Positions 46,934 through 55,602 of a stretch of DNA of 64,000 nucleotides are shown here, piece by piece (positions within the stretch are counted from its first letter, which is position 1; every line of letters starts with the position of its first letter). The notes beneath the pieces were generated by a model, which saw only the letters and a program-made list of their open reading frames with translations, was not told the DNA's origin and made no database searches. The translations under genes and the position numbers were made by a program. This DNA is from Saccharopolyspora gloriosae (lineage in GTDB: Bacteria; Actinomycetota; Actinomycetes; Mycobacteriales; Pseudonocardiaceae). The stretch spans positions 6,325,501 through 6,389,500 of the forward strand of contig NZ_JACHIV010000001.1 in the NCBI RefSeq assembly GCF_014203325.1, in the 5' to 3' direction.

Positions 46934-46947
46934 GTTGGAGGTGAGCG

Positions 46948-47727
46948 GTGCGCGAGAGGACGACACGTCGCCCGGCCAAGCCGACCCCGGCGGAGCGGGC
47001 CAGGACGATAGCTCGACGAGGTGGCAGGGCCGCGTTGATGCCTTCCGGGGAGAGTTCCGCCCGGATCGCTCCGCTGCTGCACCACGTGCATCCCGACGGC
47101 ACCGCGACGGTGCTGCTCGGCGATGATCACCCGCTGGTCGCGACCGCGTGGCAGGCGCCGCGCACCGAGATCGCCGTGGTGCTGGAGGTCGCCGACCCCA
47201 CCCCGGTGCGGCTGCGCGAACCGGTGCGCGGGCTGCTGTGGCTGACCGGCCGGATCCGGGTGCTCACGGGCTCGGACGCCCGCGAGGACGTGCTGGCGGT
47301 CGCCGAACAGCGCCCGGACAGCCGGTTGCTGGACGCGGGCCACGGGGCGTCGGTGCTGAAGCTGGAGCCCGCGTCGCTGGTGCTGGCGGACGCGGAGGGC
47401 ACCTGCTCGGTGCCTGCCGCGGAGTTCACCGCCGCCCAACCGGACCCGTTCTGCCTGTTCGAGGACGACTGGCTGCGGCACTTGGAGAGCGCGCACCGGG
47501 ACGTGGTGGGCATGCTCGCCCGGCACCTGCCGGACGACCTGCGCGGCGGGCACATCCGGCCGCTGGGCCTGGACCGGTTCGGGTTGCGGCTGCGGGTGGA
47601 GTCGGCCGACGGCGATCACGACGTGCGGCTGGCGTTCTCGGCGCCGGTGGACAACGCCGAGTCGCTGGGCCTGGAGCTGCGCCGCCTGGTCGGCTGCCCC
47701 TTCTTGGCGGGTCAGCGCTCGGCCTGA
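46948..47727 (+). CDS. DUF2470 (HugZ-like) protein
   Basis: 259 residues. A split-barrel N-terminal half (ALMPSGESSARIAPLLHHVHPDGTATVLLGDDHPL, RLREPVRGLLWLTGRI) is followed by the DUF2470 half (LRHLESAHRDVVGMLARHLPDD, HIRPLGLDRFGLRLRVESADGD, VRLAFSAPVDNAESLGLELRRLV). The fold is shared with HugZ-type haem-utilisation proteins. GTG at 46948 follows GGAGG. The DtxR-type box upstream supports an iron or haem role; that it degrades haem itself is inferred. Confidence 0.83.
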   Translation: MRERTTRRPAKPTPAERARTIARRGGRAALMPSGESSARIAPLLHHVHPDGTATVLLGDDHPLVATAWQAPRTEIAVVLEVADPTPVRLREPVRGLLWLTGRIRVLTGSDAREDVLAVAEQRPDSRLLDAGHGASVLKLEPASLVLADAEGTCSVPAAEFTAAQPDPFCLFEDDWLRHLESAHRDVVGMLARHLPDDLRGGHIRPLGLDRFGLRLRVESADGDHDVRLAFSAPVDNAESLGLELRRLVGCPFLAGQRSA

Positions 47728-48105
47728 TCAGTCCTCGGAGTGCACGGCGCGCACCGGGGCGATGCGGCCCCGGTGGTAGCGCAGCGGTGCCGTGCCGGGT
47801 CCGAGCAGCAGCGCTTCGTCGACCTCGCCGCCGCGGGTGACCGTCCAGAGGAACGCGTGCGCCGCGCGCCACGCCCGCTCCGGGCCGTCGGTTCCGGTGA
47901 AGCGCACCAGCAGCGGGTACCGCCCGAGCCCGCCGGGTTCGTCGTGGTCCTCGCACAGCTCCACCAGGACCGCGGCGCGCACTCCGACGAGCCCGGTGGA
48001 GCCGATGGGGCCGTCGAGCACCGCGAACGGGTGCTGGAGCTGGAGCGAGGCCAGCACCAGGTCGATGCGGGGTTCGCCGCGCAGGAACACCCGAAATCCG
48101 TCCAT
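47728..48105 (-). CDS. Conserved hypothetical protein
   Basis: 125 residues with no signal peptide or TM helix. It has strands such as MDGFRVFLRGEPRIDLVLAS and RAAVLVELCEDHDEPGGLGRYPLLVRFTG and ends GRIAPVRAVHSED. SD GGAGGAG precedes ATG 48105. The stop abuts the stop of the DUF2470 gene (no gap). I do not recognise the family. Confidence 0.65.
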   Translation of the reverse strand: MDGFRVFLRGEPRIDLVLASLQLQHPFAVLDGPIGSTGLVGVRAAVLVELCEDHDEPGGLGRYPLLVRFTGTDGPERAWRAAHAFLWTVTRGGEVDEALLLGPGTAPLRYHRGRIAPVRAVHSED

Positions 48106-48263
48106 GCCGCTCCTCCCGGCCGCGTGCGTTCGCGCCGGGCTTGGATGTCGGCGCGGCGCGGATCGTTCCTCGGATCCCGTCCCCGGTTTTGCCGGATTTC
48201 CACCGCACGGCGCGGGATGCCGTTTCCGCTGGACGCCGCGCCCCCACCGGTACGGTTCACCGG

Positions 48264-49073
48264 GTGAGCACTGTGCGCGAGTGGCTGTTCCCGTCCCGCC
48301 CGGAGCAACCGGCCCGGCTGACCGATCCGGCGCAGCGGCGGGCGATCGGCATCGAGCTGCTCCTGGTGTTCGCGGTGACGCTCGGCATGTCGGGCCTGCA
48401 GAGCCTGCTGTCGCTGCTGGACGCGCTGACCCAGGCCCAGTCGCTGGCGGAGCAGTCGGTGGCGATCAACGCCCCGCAGGCCGAGTCGGGGCTGCTGGAC
48501 CTGCTGCGGCAGCTCGCGAGCGCGCTGCGGTTGTTCGCGTGGGGCGGGCTGGGGATCTTCCTGCTGTGGCGCGGCGGTGTGGCGCTGCACCGGATCGGCA
48601 TGGACCGCTCGCGGCCGTGGCGCGACGCCGCGGGCGGCGCGGGGCTGGCGGCGCTGATCGGCGTTCCCGGCCTGGGCCTGTACCTGACGGCGCACGCGCT
48701 GGGCCTGAGCCTCACCGTGCAGCCGTCCACTTTGGACGACGCGTGGTGGCGGGCGCCGGTGCTGGTGCTCTCGGCGTTCGGCAACTCGTTCGCCGAGGAG
48801 GCCCTGGTGGTCGCCTACCTGCTGACGCGGTTGCGCCAGCTGGGCTGGTCGGAGAATCGCTCGTTGTGGGTGTCGGCGGTGCTGCGCGGCAGCTACCACC
48901 TGTACCAGGGCTTCGGCGGTTTCGTGGGCAACGTGGTGATGGGCCTGGTCTTCGGCCGGGTGTGGCAGCGCGCGAACCGGTTGTGGCCGCTTGTGATCGG
49001 GCACGCGCTGATCGACGTGGTGGCGTTCGTGGGTTACGCGGCGCTGCGCGGGCACGTCGGCTGGCTGCCCTGA
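48264..49073 (+). CDS. CPBP-family intramembrane metalloprotease
   Basis: 269 residues, about seven TM helices. The CPBP motifs are SFAEEALVVAYLL (motif 1, EE), SYHLYQGFGGFVGNVVMGLVFG (motif 2, H) and LWPLVIGHALIDV (motif 3, H). The arginine usually four residues after EE is replaced. Related proteases process membrane signals or bacteriocins. GTG at 48264. No partner gene is obvious. Confidence 0.86.
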   Translation: MSTVREWLFPSRPEQPARLTDPAQRRAIGIELLLVFAVTLGMSGLQSLLSLLDALTQAQSLAEQSVAINAPQAESGLLDLLRQLASALRLFAWGGLGIFLLWRGGVALHRIGMDRSRPWRDAAGGAGLAALIGVPGLGLYLTAHALGLSLTVQPSTLDDAWWRAPVLVLSAFGNSFAEEALVVAYLLTRLRQLGWSENRSLWVSAVLRGSYHLYQGFGGFVGNVVMGLVFGRVWQRANRLWPLVIGHALIDVVAFVGYAALRGHVGWLP

Positions 49074-49230
49074 TCCTCGCACGATCCGAGTCACCACCCG
49101 GACGCAACGAACCGCTGATCGACTCCCGTTCTCGCGCAACGATCGATGTTTTTGTCGGCTGACCAGCGCTGTTTTCGATCGTGGCGACTAGGCTCCGGTA
49201 TCGACGGCGAACACGGCTGAAGGCGGCATC

Positions 49231-50445
49231 GTGAACGAATCCGGCAGCACGACCGAACCGCACGTGCGCAGCGAGGTGGGCCCGCTGCGCACCGTCCTGC
49301 TGCACCGGCCGGGCAACGAGCTCAAGCGCCTCACCCCGCGCAACAGCGATCAGCTGCTGTTCGACGCGATCCCGTGGGTGGACCGCGCGCAGGCCGAGCA
49401 CGACGCGTTCGCCGAGGTGCTGCGCGCCCGCGGCATCGACGTGGTGCTGCTGCACGAGCTGCTGATCGAGACGCTGCGCGACCCCCGCGCGCGGGCAGCG
49501 GCGGTGCTCAGCGCGGTGGACGAACGCGAGATCGGCACCGACATCGCCGACGCCCTCCGCTCCCACCTGTCCACAGTGGACGAACGGGCGCTGGCGGAGG
49601 CGCTGATCGCGGGCATGACGTTCGAGGAGCTGCCCGCCGCCGAAGGCGATTCGCTGGTGCGCCGGATGCACCTGCCGCACGACTTCGCGCTCACCCCGCT
49701 GCCGAACCTGCTGTTCACCCGCGATTCCTCGGTGTGGGTGGGAGATCGCGTCGCGGTCGCCTCGCTCGCGATGCCCGCGCGCCGCCGCGAATCCGCGATC
49801 ACCGACCTGATCTACGCCTACCACCCGCGCTTCTCCCGGTCCGGCCGCGCGTACGGCGCGCACTCGGCGCCCGTCGAAGGCGGCGACGTGCTGCTGCTGG
49901 CGCCCGGCGTCGTCGCGATCGGCGTCGGCGAGCGCACCACCCCGGCGGGTGCGGAGTCCTTCGCCCGCTCGATGTTCGCCGACGACCTCGCGCACACGGT
50001 GCTCGCGGTGCCGATCACCCAGCAGCGCGCGTCGATCCACCTGGACACGGTGTGCACGATGGTCGCCGAGGACGCCGTGGTGATGTACCCGGCGATCCAG
50101 CACTCGCTGACCGCGTACTCGCTGCGCCCGAAGGACGGCGGCGTGGACGTCTCCGGCCCGGAACCGTTCCTGACCAGCGCCGCGCACGCGATGGGCATCG
50201 ACCGGCTGCGCGTCATCGACACCGGCCTCGACCCGGTCACCGCCGAACGCGAGCAGTGGGAGGACGGCAACAACACCCTCGCCCTGGCCCCCGGCGTCGT
50301 CGTCGCCTACGAGCGCAACGTGGAGACGAACTCCCGGCTGGAGGCCGCCGGCGTGGAGGTCGTGCGCATCAGCGGCTCCGAACTCGGCACCGGCCGCGGC
50401 GGCCCCCGCTGCATGTCCTGCCCCATCACCCGCGAATCGCTGTAG
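49231..50445 (+). CDS. arcA: Arginine deiminase
   Basis: 404 residues. It hydrolyses L-arginine to citrulline and ammonia. The conserved core includes [59 protein letters not shown] and the catalytic Cys394 in [14 protein letters not shown]. No arcB or arcC accompanies it, so it is not part of a full arginine deiminase operon here. GTG at 49231. Its stop touches the stop of the convergent zinc-ribbon gene. Confidence 0.94.
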   Translation: MNESGSTTEPHVRSEVGPLRTVLLHRPGNELKRLTPRNSDQLLFDAIPWVDRAQAEHDAFAEVLRARGIDVVLLHELLIETLRDPRARAAAVLSAVDEREIGTDIADALRSHLSTVDERALAEALIAGMTFEELPAAEGDSLVRRMHLPHDFALTPLPNLLFTRDSSVWVGDRVAVASLAMPARRRESAITDLIYAYHPRFSRSGRAYGAHSAPVEGGDVLLLAPGVVAIGVGERTTPAGAESFARSMFADDLAHTVLAVPITQQRASIHLDTVCTMVAEDAVVMYPAIQHSLTAYSLRPKDGGVDVSGPEPFLTSAAHAMGIDRLRVIDTGLDPVTAEREQWEDGNNTLALAPGVVVAYERNVETNSRLEAAGVEVVRISGSELGTGRGGPRCMSCPITRESL

Positions 50446-50676
50446 TCAGGGCCGCGCCCGCTGCCGCAGTTCGAGCAGGTTCCTGGCCTGCCGCCCGCAT
50501 TCCTCGCAGGTCGGGTCCAGCCAGTCCACATCGGACGGTTCGACGAGCTCGTCCGAGGTGCCGCACAGCGCGCTGCGCACCTCGCCTTCGCGCGGCGGCC
50601 GATCCGGGCTGAACGCGTGCCGCTCGCCGCGCATCGGGCGCCAGTACACGACCAGACCTGAGCTACCACCGAGCAC
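50446..50676 (-). CDS. Small zinc-ribbon-like protein (copy 2)
   Basis: 76 residues. The pattern is YWRPMRGERHAFSP, then ALCG, W and CEEC, a likely His/Cys3 zinc site shared with the protein at 8183-8407. GTG at 50676 is chosen because GAGAGG lies 8 nt upstream and the N-terminus then aligns exactly with copy 1. It is divergent from an XRE/DUF5753 gene, as copy 1 is. Confidence 0.75.
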   Translation of the reverse strand: MLGGSSGLVVYWRPMRGERHAFSPDRPPREGEVRSALCGTSDELVEPSDVDWLDPTCEECGRQARNLLELRQRARP

Positions 50677-50891
50677 GACGATCACCTCTCGTTCCAACGG
50701 AATCCACCAGGGAGGACGGCGGCCCCGGCCCCGGCCGGTCGGGGAGGAACCGGTTCCAGGGCCGCCGCCGACGGTGACCCGGAGTGGTCTATCGTCACCG
50801 TCTGAACATGAACCTAGGGATGCGCGAGCGAATTAGCTAGCAACTGGCGCGACCTAGACCTGATCGAGTGATCGACTACGAGGTGATGGAC

Positions 50892-51752
50892 GTGGCACCG
50901 AGCTCGCCGACCGTCGCGAATTGGGCGCTGGGACGCAGAATCCGCGAGAAACGCGAAGCCGAAGGCCTCGCCGGTGGCGAGAGCGCGAAGCGCATCGGCA
51001 TCACGCCCGCGTTCCTGTCCGAAGTTGAGAAGGGCAAGAAGAACCTCTCGCCCGACAAGATGGAAGCGCTGCTCGACGCCTACGAGTTCACTTCGGAAGA
51101 GCAGGACGAGCTGCGCGAACTCCGCGACGAAGGCAGTCGCCGAGCCTGGTGGACCGGCTACAGCGCCCTGTTCAGCAACGAACTCCTCCGCCTTTTCGGC
51201 CTGGAACACGGCGCGGAGAGCATCTGCACCTACGACAACGGACTGGTGAACGGACTTCTTCAGACCGAGGACTACGCACGCGCGATCATCGAATCCGGAA
51301 CGCCCAACGTCCGGCTTGCCGAATCCGATCGCAGAGTCGAGTGCCGGATGATGCGGCAACGACGACTCACCGGCGATGATCCGCTGCGGCTGCGCACGAT
51401 CATGACCGAAGCCGCCCTGCGACAGCAGATCGGCGGCCGGCTCACCTTGCGGAACCAGCTGAACCACTTGGCAAACCTCATCGAGAAGCAAGAGGACCAC
51501 GTCGAAGTGTGGATCGTTCCGTTCGAGGCGACCGGAGGTGACGCCCTCGGCGGTTCGTCCTTCCTGCTGCTGGACTTCCCGAGTGGACGACTCCCGACGA
51601 TGCTCTGGCAAGAGACCGTGACCTCGACCCGCTTGACCTCCAGTCAACTGGCGGTGCGCGAGTACAGCATCGCCGTTTCCTCTGCGGCCGAGCACTCGCT
51701 GAGCAGGGAAGATTCCCTCAAGCTGATCAAGAAGGCCGCCAGTGAGCTTTGA
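50892..51752 (+). CDS. XRE-family Scr1-type regulator with DUF5753 (copy 2)
   Basis: 286 residues. The HTH at about 10-65 contains LGRRIREKREAEGLAGGESA and FLSEVEKGKKNLSPDKMEAL. The DUF5753-type C-terminus has WWTGYSALFSNELLRLFGLE and LLQTEDYARAIIE, RRLTGDDPLRLRTIMTEAAL, VWIVPFEATGGDALGG. GTG at 50892 has GAGG 8 nt before it. It is followed 21 nt later by a DUF397 gene, the standard partner. Confidence 0.9.
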   Translation: MAPSSPTVANWALGRRIREKREAEGLAGGESAKRIGITPAFLSEVEKGKKNLSPDKMEALLDAYEFTSEEQDELRELRDEGSRRAWWTGYSALFSNELLRLFGLEHGAESICTYDNGLVNGLLQTEDYARAIIESGTPNVRLAESDRRVECRMMRQRRLTGDDPLRLRTIMTEAALRQQIGGRLTLRNQLNHLANLIEKQEDHVEVWIVPFEATGGDALGGSSFLLLDFPSGRLPTMLWQETVTSTRLTSSQLAVREYSIAVSSAAEHSLSREDSLKLIKKAASEL

Positions 51753-51773
51753 GCCGCTCCTATAGTGAGATCC

Positions 51774-51968
51774 ATGAAGAGGATCGAAGCCACAACGCCG
51801 CATGATGCGCTCGGCTGGCGGAAGTCCAGTCGCAGCGCCAACAACTCACACTGCGTCGAGGTCGCCGTGGCCGAGCGTGCGGTCGCCGTGCGCGACACCA
51901 AGGACCGCACCGGCGGCACGCTCGGCTTCACCCGATCCCAGTGGACGGCGTTCCTCACCTCCCTGTGA
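51774..51968 (+). CDS. DUF397-domain protein
   Basis: 64 residues with the DUF397 signatures WRKSSRSANNSHCVEVAV and VRDTKDR, ending WTAFLTSL. It is the usual small partner of DUF5753 regulators (Scr2/WhiJ-system type). ATG at 51774, with GTG at 51765 as alternative. The first XRE copy in the window has no such partner. Confidence 0.88.
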   Translation: MKRIEATTPHDALGWRKSSRSANNSHCVEVAVAERAVAVRDTKDRTGGTLGFTRSQWTAFLTSL

Positions 51969-52077
51969 ACGCCCCCGCTGAGCCGTTCGATCGGCTGTGT
52001 CGGGGCTTCGTGCGACCGTGGGCCGATAGCGTCCGTGACAGGATGAACTCGCAGGTCCGGCCAGGGGGTGTGACGAG

Positions 52078-53040
52078 GTGAGCACGATGGTCGACGCACG
52101 AACCGGCCCGGCGTCCCCGGTTTGGGACGACACCGAGCGAGCAGCACTGATCGCGTTGTTGCGGGAACGCCCGCAACGGATGTCGTGGCCCGACATCACC
52201 GCTGAAGTCAGCAGCTCGGGAAGCGCTCGATCGGTGTGGGACGGCCTGGTACCGGGAGACCTCTTCAACACCGAGCCCGCGGCGCTCGCCGAAGCATCCG
52301 CGGACATCGAACGGTGGCGCGCCGAAGACTTCCACTTCTCGACCTTCCTCGACCACGAGTACCCGGCACAGCTCCGGGAGGTGCACGAGATGCCGCCGGT
52401 GCTGTTCAGCCGAGGATCACTGCGCGCGGCAGACCCAGGAGTATCCGTGGTCGGTTCCCGAAAAGCCTCCGCCCGGGGTTTGCAGGTGGCGAGCACGCTG
52501 GCGCGCAACCTCGCGGAGCGGAACATCACCGTGGTGTCGGGACTCGCCAGCGGAATCGACACGGCGGCGCACACGGCGGCACTCGACTCAGGTGGCCGAA
52601 CCGTCGCCTGCGTGGGGACGGGCATCACCGTCACCTACCCGGCCGAGAACCGCGCCCTCCAGGAACACATCGCGCGGGACGGCCTGGTGCTCTCCCAGTT
52701 CTGGCCGGACGCGCCGCCTCAACGCCAGAACTTCCCCATGCGCAACGCCGTCATGTCCGGTTACGGACGGGCCACGATCATCGTCGAAGCCGGTGAGCAC
52801 AGCGGAGCCCGCATCCAGGCCCGGCAAGCCGTGGAGCACGGCCGCCCGGTGATCCTCGTCGACAACGTCGTCGAGGCCAACACCTGGGCGAAGGACATCG
52901 CCCGACGCCCAGGAGTGCACGTCGCATCCGGCACCCAAGAGGTAATGGACCTGGTCGAGGAAGCGCTGAACCCCAGCGTGCCGACCGAAGACCTGGTGGA
53001 CCAGCTGATTCGCGACCAGGGCGGTCAGAGCCATCGCTGA
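52078..53040 (+). CDS. DprA/Smf-like DNA-processing protein
   Basis: 320 residues. The Rossmann-like DprA core is clear: VSVVGSRKASARGLQVASTL, ITVVSGLASGIDTAAHTAAL, TVACVGTGITVTYPAENRAL and MSGYGRATIIVEAGEHSGARIQ. It may bind single-stranded DNA. This locus is not the housekeeping topA-linked smf region. It is followed by a ComF-like gene, so the pair resembles a transplanted competence-like unit. GTG at 52078. Confidence 0.88.
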   Translation: MSTMVDARTGPASPVWDDTERAALIALLRERPQRMSWPDITAEVSSSGSARSVWDGLVPGDLFNTEPAALAEASADIERWRAEDFHFSTFLDHEYPAQLREVHEMPPVLFSRGSLRAADPGVSVVGSRKASARGLQVASTLARNLAERNITVVSGLASGIDTAAHTAALDSGGRTVACVGTGITVTYPAENRALQEHIARDGLVLSQFWPDAPPQRQNFPMRNAVMSGYGRATIIVEAGEHSGARIQARQAVEHGRPVILVDNVVEANTWAKDIARRPGVHVASGTQEVMDLVEEALNPSVPTEDLVDQLIRDQGGQSHR

Positions 53041-53098
53041 TCTCGAACGACTCGAAGAGCTCGCGGCGCGCATCGGTGGCGGATTCCTGCGAAACACC

Positions 53099-53833
53099 GT
53101 GCGACGCGAAGGGGTCACCTGCCGCGTCTGCACCACGCCGGTGAAGCCCCGATTCGAGCTGTGCTTCCGCTGCAACGAGACCGCCCAGCACGCTCGCCGG
53201 TTCGGGGGTGCGCTGGCAGATCTCGTCGTGCCACTCGTCTACGCGATCAAAGGCGCTCAGTCCGGCCACCTCATGCACAACTACAAGACCAGGGCCACCA
53301 CCCCCGCTGGGACGAAGCAACTGGAATTGCTCTGCCGCCTGGGGTTCGGCTTTCACGAGCGCTGCATCCGGCAGGTGGTCGGCGAACCCGTCACCGCTTG
53401 GGCCGTCGCGCCCTCCACTCACACCCCGGCGACCAGACATCTCCTGCACACCGTCGTGCTCCCGACGACCCGGACGTTGAAGCCGCACGGCGGTGCGGTG
53501 GGAACGGAGATCACGCTGGTCCCCGGGCCCGAATTCCGCAGAACGCCACGGGAGTGGCTGCCCAGGATGTGGAAGGTGGGTTCGGGCACCGATCCCGCGC
53601 GGCACCACGTCCTGCTCCTCGATGACACGTGGACCACCGGCGGCAATGCTCAGAGCGCGGCCACCGCGCTACGCGAAGCCGGGGCATCCGCAGTCACGAT
53701 CTTGACGCTGGCTCGCTGGCTGGACAGGAACCGCGACTCGGTCCCCGAGTTCATCGCCCGGCACCTCGCACACCGCGATCTCGACCTGCTGCACTGCCCC
53801 GCGTCATCAGCCGGCTGCCCGACGCCGTTCTGA
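53099..53833 (+). CDS. ComF-like phosphoribosyltransferase-domain protein
   Basis: 244 residues from GTG 53099. An N-terminal zinc ribbon (CRVC ... LCFRC) precedes a PRTase-like domain (VLLLDDTWTTGGNAQSAATALREAGA, the PRPP loop motif). ComF proteins act in DNA uptake in competent bacteria. The frame is open back to 53006 with coding-like codons (DLERLEELAARIGGGFLRNT), but no ATG, GTG or TTG lies in that stretch, so the true start may be non-canonical or the dprA-like gene may overlap it. Confidence 0.82.
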   Translation: MRREGVTCRVCTTPVKPRFELCFRCNETAQHARRFGGALADLVVPLVYAIKGAQSGHLMHNYKTRATTPAGTKQLELLCRLGFGFHERCIRQVVGEPVTAWAVAPSTHTPATRHLLHTVVLPTTRTLKPHGGAVGTEITLVPGPEFRRTPREWLPRMWKVGSGTDPARHHVLLLDDTWTTGGNAQSAATALREAGASAVTILTLARWLDRNRDSVPEFIARHLAHRDLDLLHCPASSAGCPTPF

Positions 53834-53851
53834 GACTCCTCGCGGGGCGCC

Positions 53852-54312
53852 GTGGCGGTGCGACTGCGGCGTCGAAGGTGCGGATTCGCCAGTGCGCGGA
53901 TCGAGCACGAGCGGTTCGGCAATGATTACGACCACATCGCGTGGACCGATTTCACGGTGCACTGCCTCGGGGATGTCGAGCCTCCCGGGGAACTGCGGTT
54001 CCACACCGGCAATACATCGAGGAAATCGTTCGCGGCCATGCCGATCGCACGTGGGAGACCAACCTCAGGCGCACCGCGCGAGAAGTGGCCGCGGCGCTTG
54101 ATGCCGACCCCGGCATCCTCGGGCGGTGGGATTGCGGCCTGCGGTGGGCCAAGCAGCACGGGCAGGCCGATCAGGTTTACCTGCTGGTCACCGACGGAGC
54201 CGCCGAGTACTCGACGGCCTACGACGGCTCCGAGGAAGCAGCGGCGATCATCTCCCGGCTGCGTACGACCGATCCCCGCGAGGATGCCCGACAGGTCTTC
54301 CACAGACCCTGA
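53852..54312 (+). pseudogene. Frameshifted gene of unknown function
   Basis: A coding-like frame from 53852 (ending HERFGNDYDHIAWTDFTVHC, then GELRFHTG) hands over to another frame near 54001-54012 (RQYIEEIVRGHADRTWETNL, then AREVAAALDADPGILGRW and YLLVTDGAAEYSTAY) which stops at 54312. Joining the two restores one plausible protein. It is either a pseudogene or a 1-nt error; I do not recognise the family. Confidence 0.5.
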
Positions 54313-54321
54313 TGAATCCAC

Positions 54322-54349
54322 TTAGGATTGCCTTGCCGCAATAAGGCAA
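54322..54349 (+). promoter_or_regulatory. Possible iron-box and dyad upstream of ferritin
   Basis: TTAGGATTGCCTTGCCGCA (54322-54340) matches the DtxR/IdeR consensus at 14 of 19 positions by my count. Overlapping it, TTGCCTT (54328-54334) and AAGGCAA (54343-54349) form a perfect 7-bp dyad. Mycobacterial ferritin is activated by IdeR through tandem boxes, so a similar role is plausible but unproven. Confidence 0.4.
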
Positions 54350-54434
54350 AGTAAACTTAAGGAAGGTTCGGCGAACATTCCCAAGGGTTGCCTGATGAAT
54401 TGCGAGGTGTCAATTGGAGCGTATTCTTCGAGCC

Positions 54435-54995
54435 ATGACCACGACCGCCAAGAAGATCCAGCCGCGCGAATCCCGTTTCCACCAGCTGCTGCAGGACCAG
54501 GTGCGCAACGAACTCACCGCCTCGCAGCAGTACCTCGCGGTCGCGGTGTGGTTCGACAACGAGGACCTGCCGCGCCTGGCCGCGCACTTCTACCGCCAGT
54601 CGGTCGAAGAGCGCAACCACGCCATGATGATCGTGCAGTACCTGATGGACAACGACATCAAGGTCGCCATCCCGTCCATCGAAGAGGTCCGCAACGACTT
54701 CACCGAGACCCGCGAACTCGTCGCCCTCGCCCTGGAGCAGGAGCGCGAAGTGACGCAGGAGATCGTGACGCTGGCCAAGGCCGCCCGCGACGAAGGCGAC
54801 TACCTCGGCGAGCAGTTCCTCCAGTGGTTCCTCAAGGAACAGGTCGAGGAGGTCTCGCAGATGTCGACGCTGCTGGCCGTCGTGGACCGCTCCAACGGGA
54901 ACCTGTTCGACGTGGAGAACTTCCTCGCCCGCGAAGCCGTCGGCGACGAAGGCACCGACCCGACCGCTCCCCCGGCCGCTGGCGGAGCGCTCTGA
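54435..54995 (+). CDS. Ferritin
   Basis: 186 residues. The four-helix ferritin fold has the ferroxidase ligands in NELTASQQYLAVAVWF and ERNHAMMIVQYLM, and then LALEQEREVTQEI and FLQWFLKEQVEEVSQM. It stores iron as a 24-mer shell in the cytosol; no haem-ligand Met is evident, so it is ferritin rather than bacterioferritin. ATG at 54435. The upstream region is AT-rich and carries the possible iron box. Confidence 0.93.
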   Translation: MTTTAKKIQPRESRFHQLLQDQVRNELTASQQYLAVAVWFDNEDLPRLAAHFYRQSVEERNHAMMIVQYLMDNDIKVAIPSIEEVRNDFTETRELVALALEQEREVTQEIVTLAKAARDEGDYLGEQFLQWFLKEQVEEVSQMSTLLAVVDRSNGNLFDVENFLAREAVGDEGTDPTAPPAAGGAL

Positions 54996-55014
54996 CACCT
55001 GCTCCCACCACGAA

Positions 55015-55050
55015 CGACGGCCCCGGCGCACCTCAGCGCCGGGGCCGTCG
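55015..55050. terminator. 15-bp terminator after ferritin
   Basis: CGACGGCCCCGGCGC (55015-55029) pairs exactly with 55036-55050 around ACCTCA, in the convergent gap between ferritin and the sigma-partner gene. Confidence 0.85.
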
Positions 55051-55092
55051 CACGTCCACCCCCGCGAACCGCGGCTCGGCTCGGTGCGGCGG

Positions 55093-55602
55093 TCAGTCGG
55101 GCTCGCCGGAGGGCTCGGTGGGCTGGGTGCTCGGCTCCGAGGACGGGGCCGAGGTCGGCGGCTCCGAGGGTTCCGAGGACGTCGTGTCCGGTGCCGACGT
55201 CGACTCGCGCAGGATCGACAGCCGTTCGCTGGTCGGGTCCGAACCGTACGGCGGCGCCACGCCCGAATCCGGCGAACCGGGCTCCGGCCTGTGCGGTGCG
55301 TTCGGGACGAACGTCGAGGTGACGTCCGGGAGCGACGGGTCCCCCGGCGACCGCTCCGACGTGCTCACCACCGGCGGCACCGCCGGGCGCACCGGGTCCG
55401 GCGCGGGCCGCGCAACGAGCACCGCGCCGCCGCCCACCAGCACCGTCATCGCCAGCGCGCCGCCCACCGCGGCGACCGTCGTCTGCCGCTTGCGCCGCCG
55501 TCGCGCCCCCGCCACCAGCGACCACTCCGCGCCGGTGCGCACCCGCACGTCCAGCCGGTCGTCGGCGAACATCCGGTGCAGCTCGTCGTCGAGGTCGCCC
55601 AT
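55093..55602 (-). CDS. Membrane protein coupled to SigE-type sigma factor
   Basis: 169 residues. A cytoplasmic N-terminus (MGDLDDELHRMFADDRLDVR) with a basic cluster is followed by one TM helix (TTVAAVGGALAMTVLVGGGAVLV) and an extracytoplasmic Pro/Ser/Thr/Glu-rich tail. The start overlaps the sigma-factor stop (TGATG), so the two are coupled. Gene position suggests an anti-sigma role, but no zinc-binding anti-sigma HxxxCxxC motif is present. Confidence 0.75.
   Translation of the reverse strand: MGDLDDELHRMFADDRLDVRVRTGAEWSLVAGARRRRKRQTTVAAVGGALAMTVLVGGGAVLVARPAPDPVRPAVPPVVSTSERSPGDPSLPDVTSTFVPNAPHRPEPGSPDSGVAPPYGSDPTSERLSILRESTSAPDTTSSEPSEPPTSAPSSEPSTQPTEPSGEPD

Noticed and set aside
49231-50445. 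Complete arginine deiminase (arcABC) operon
   Set aside because: Only arcA is present; flanking genes are a CPBP protease and a small zinc-ribbon protein, with no carbamoyltransferase or carbamate kinase.
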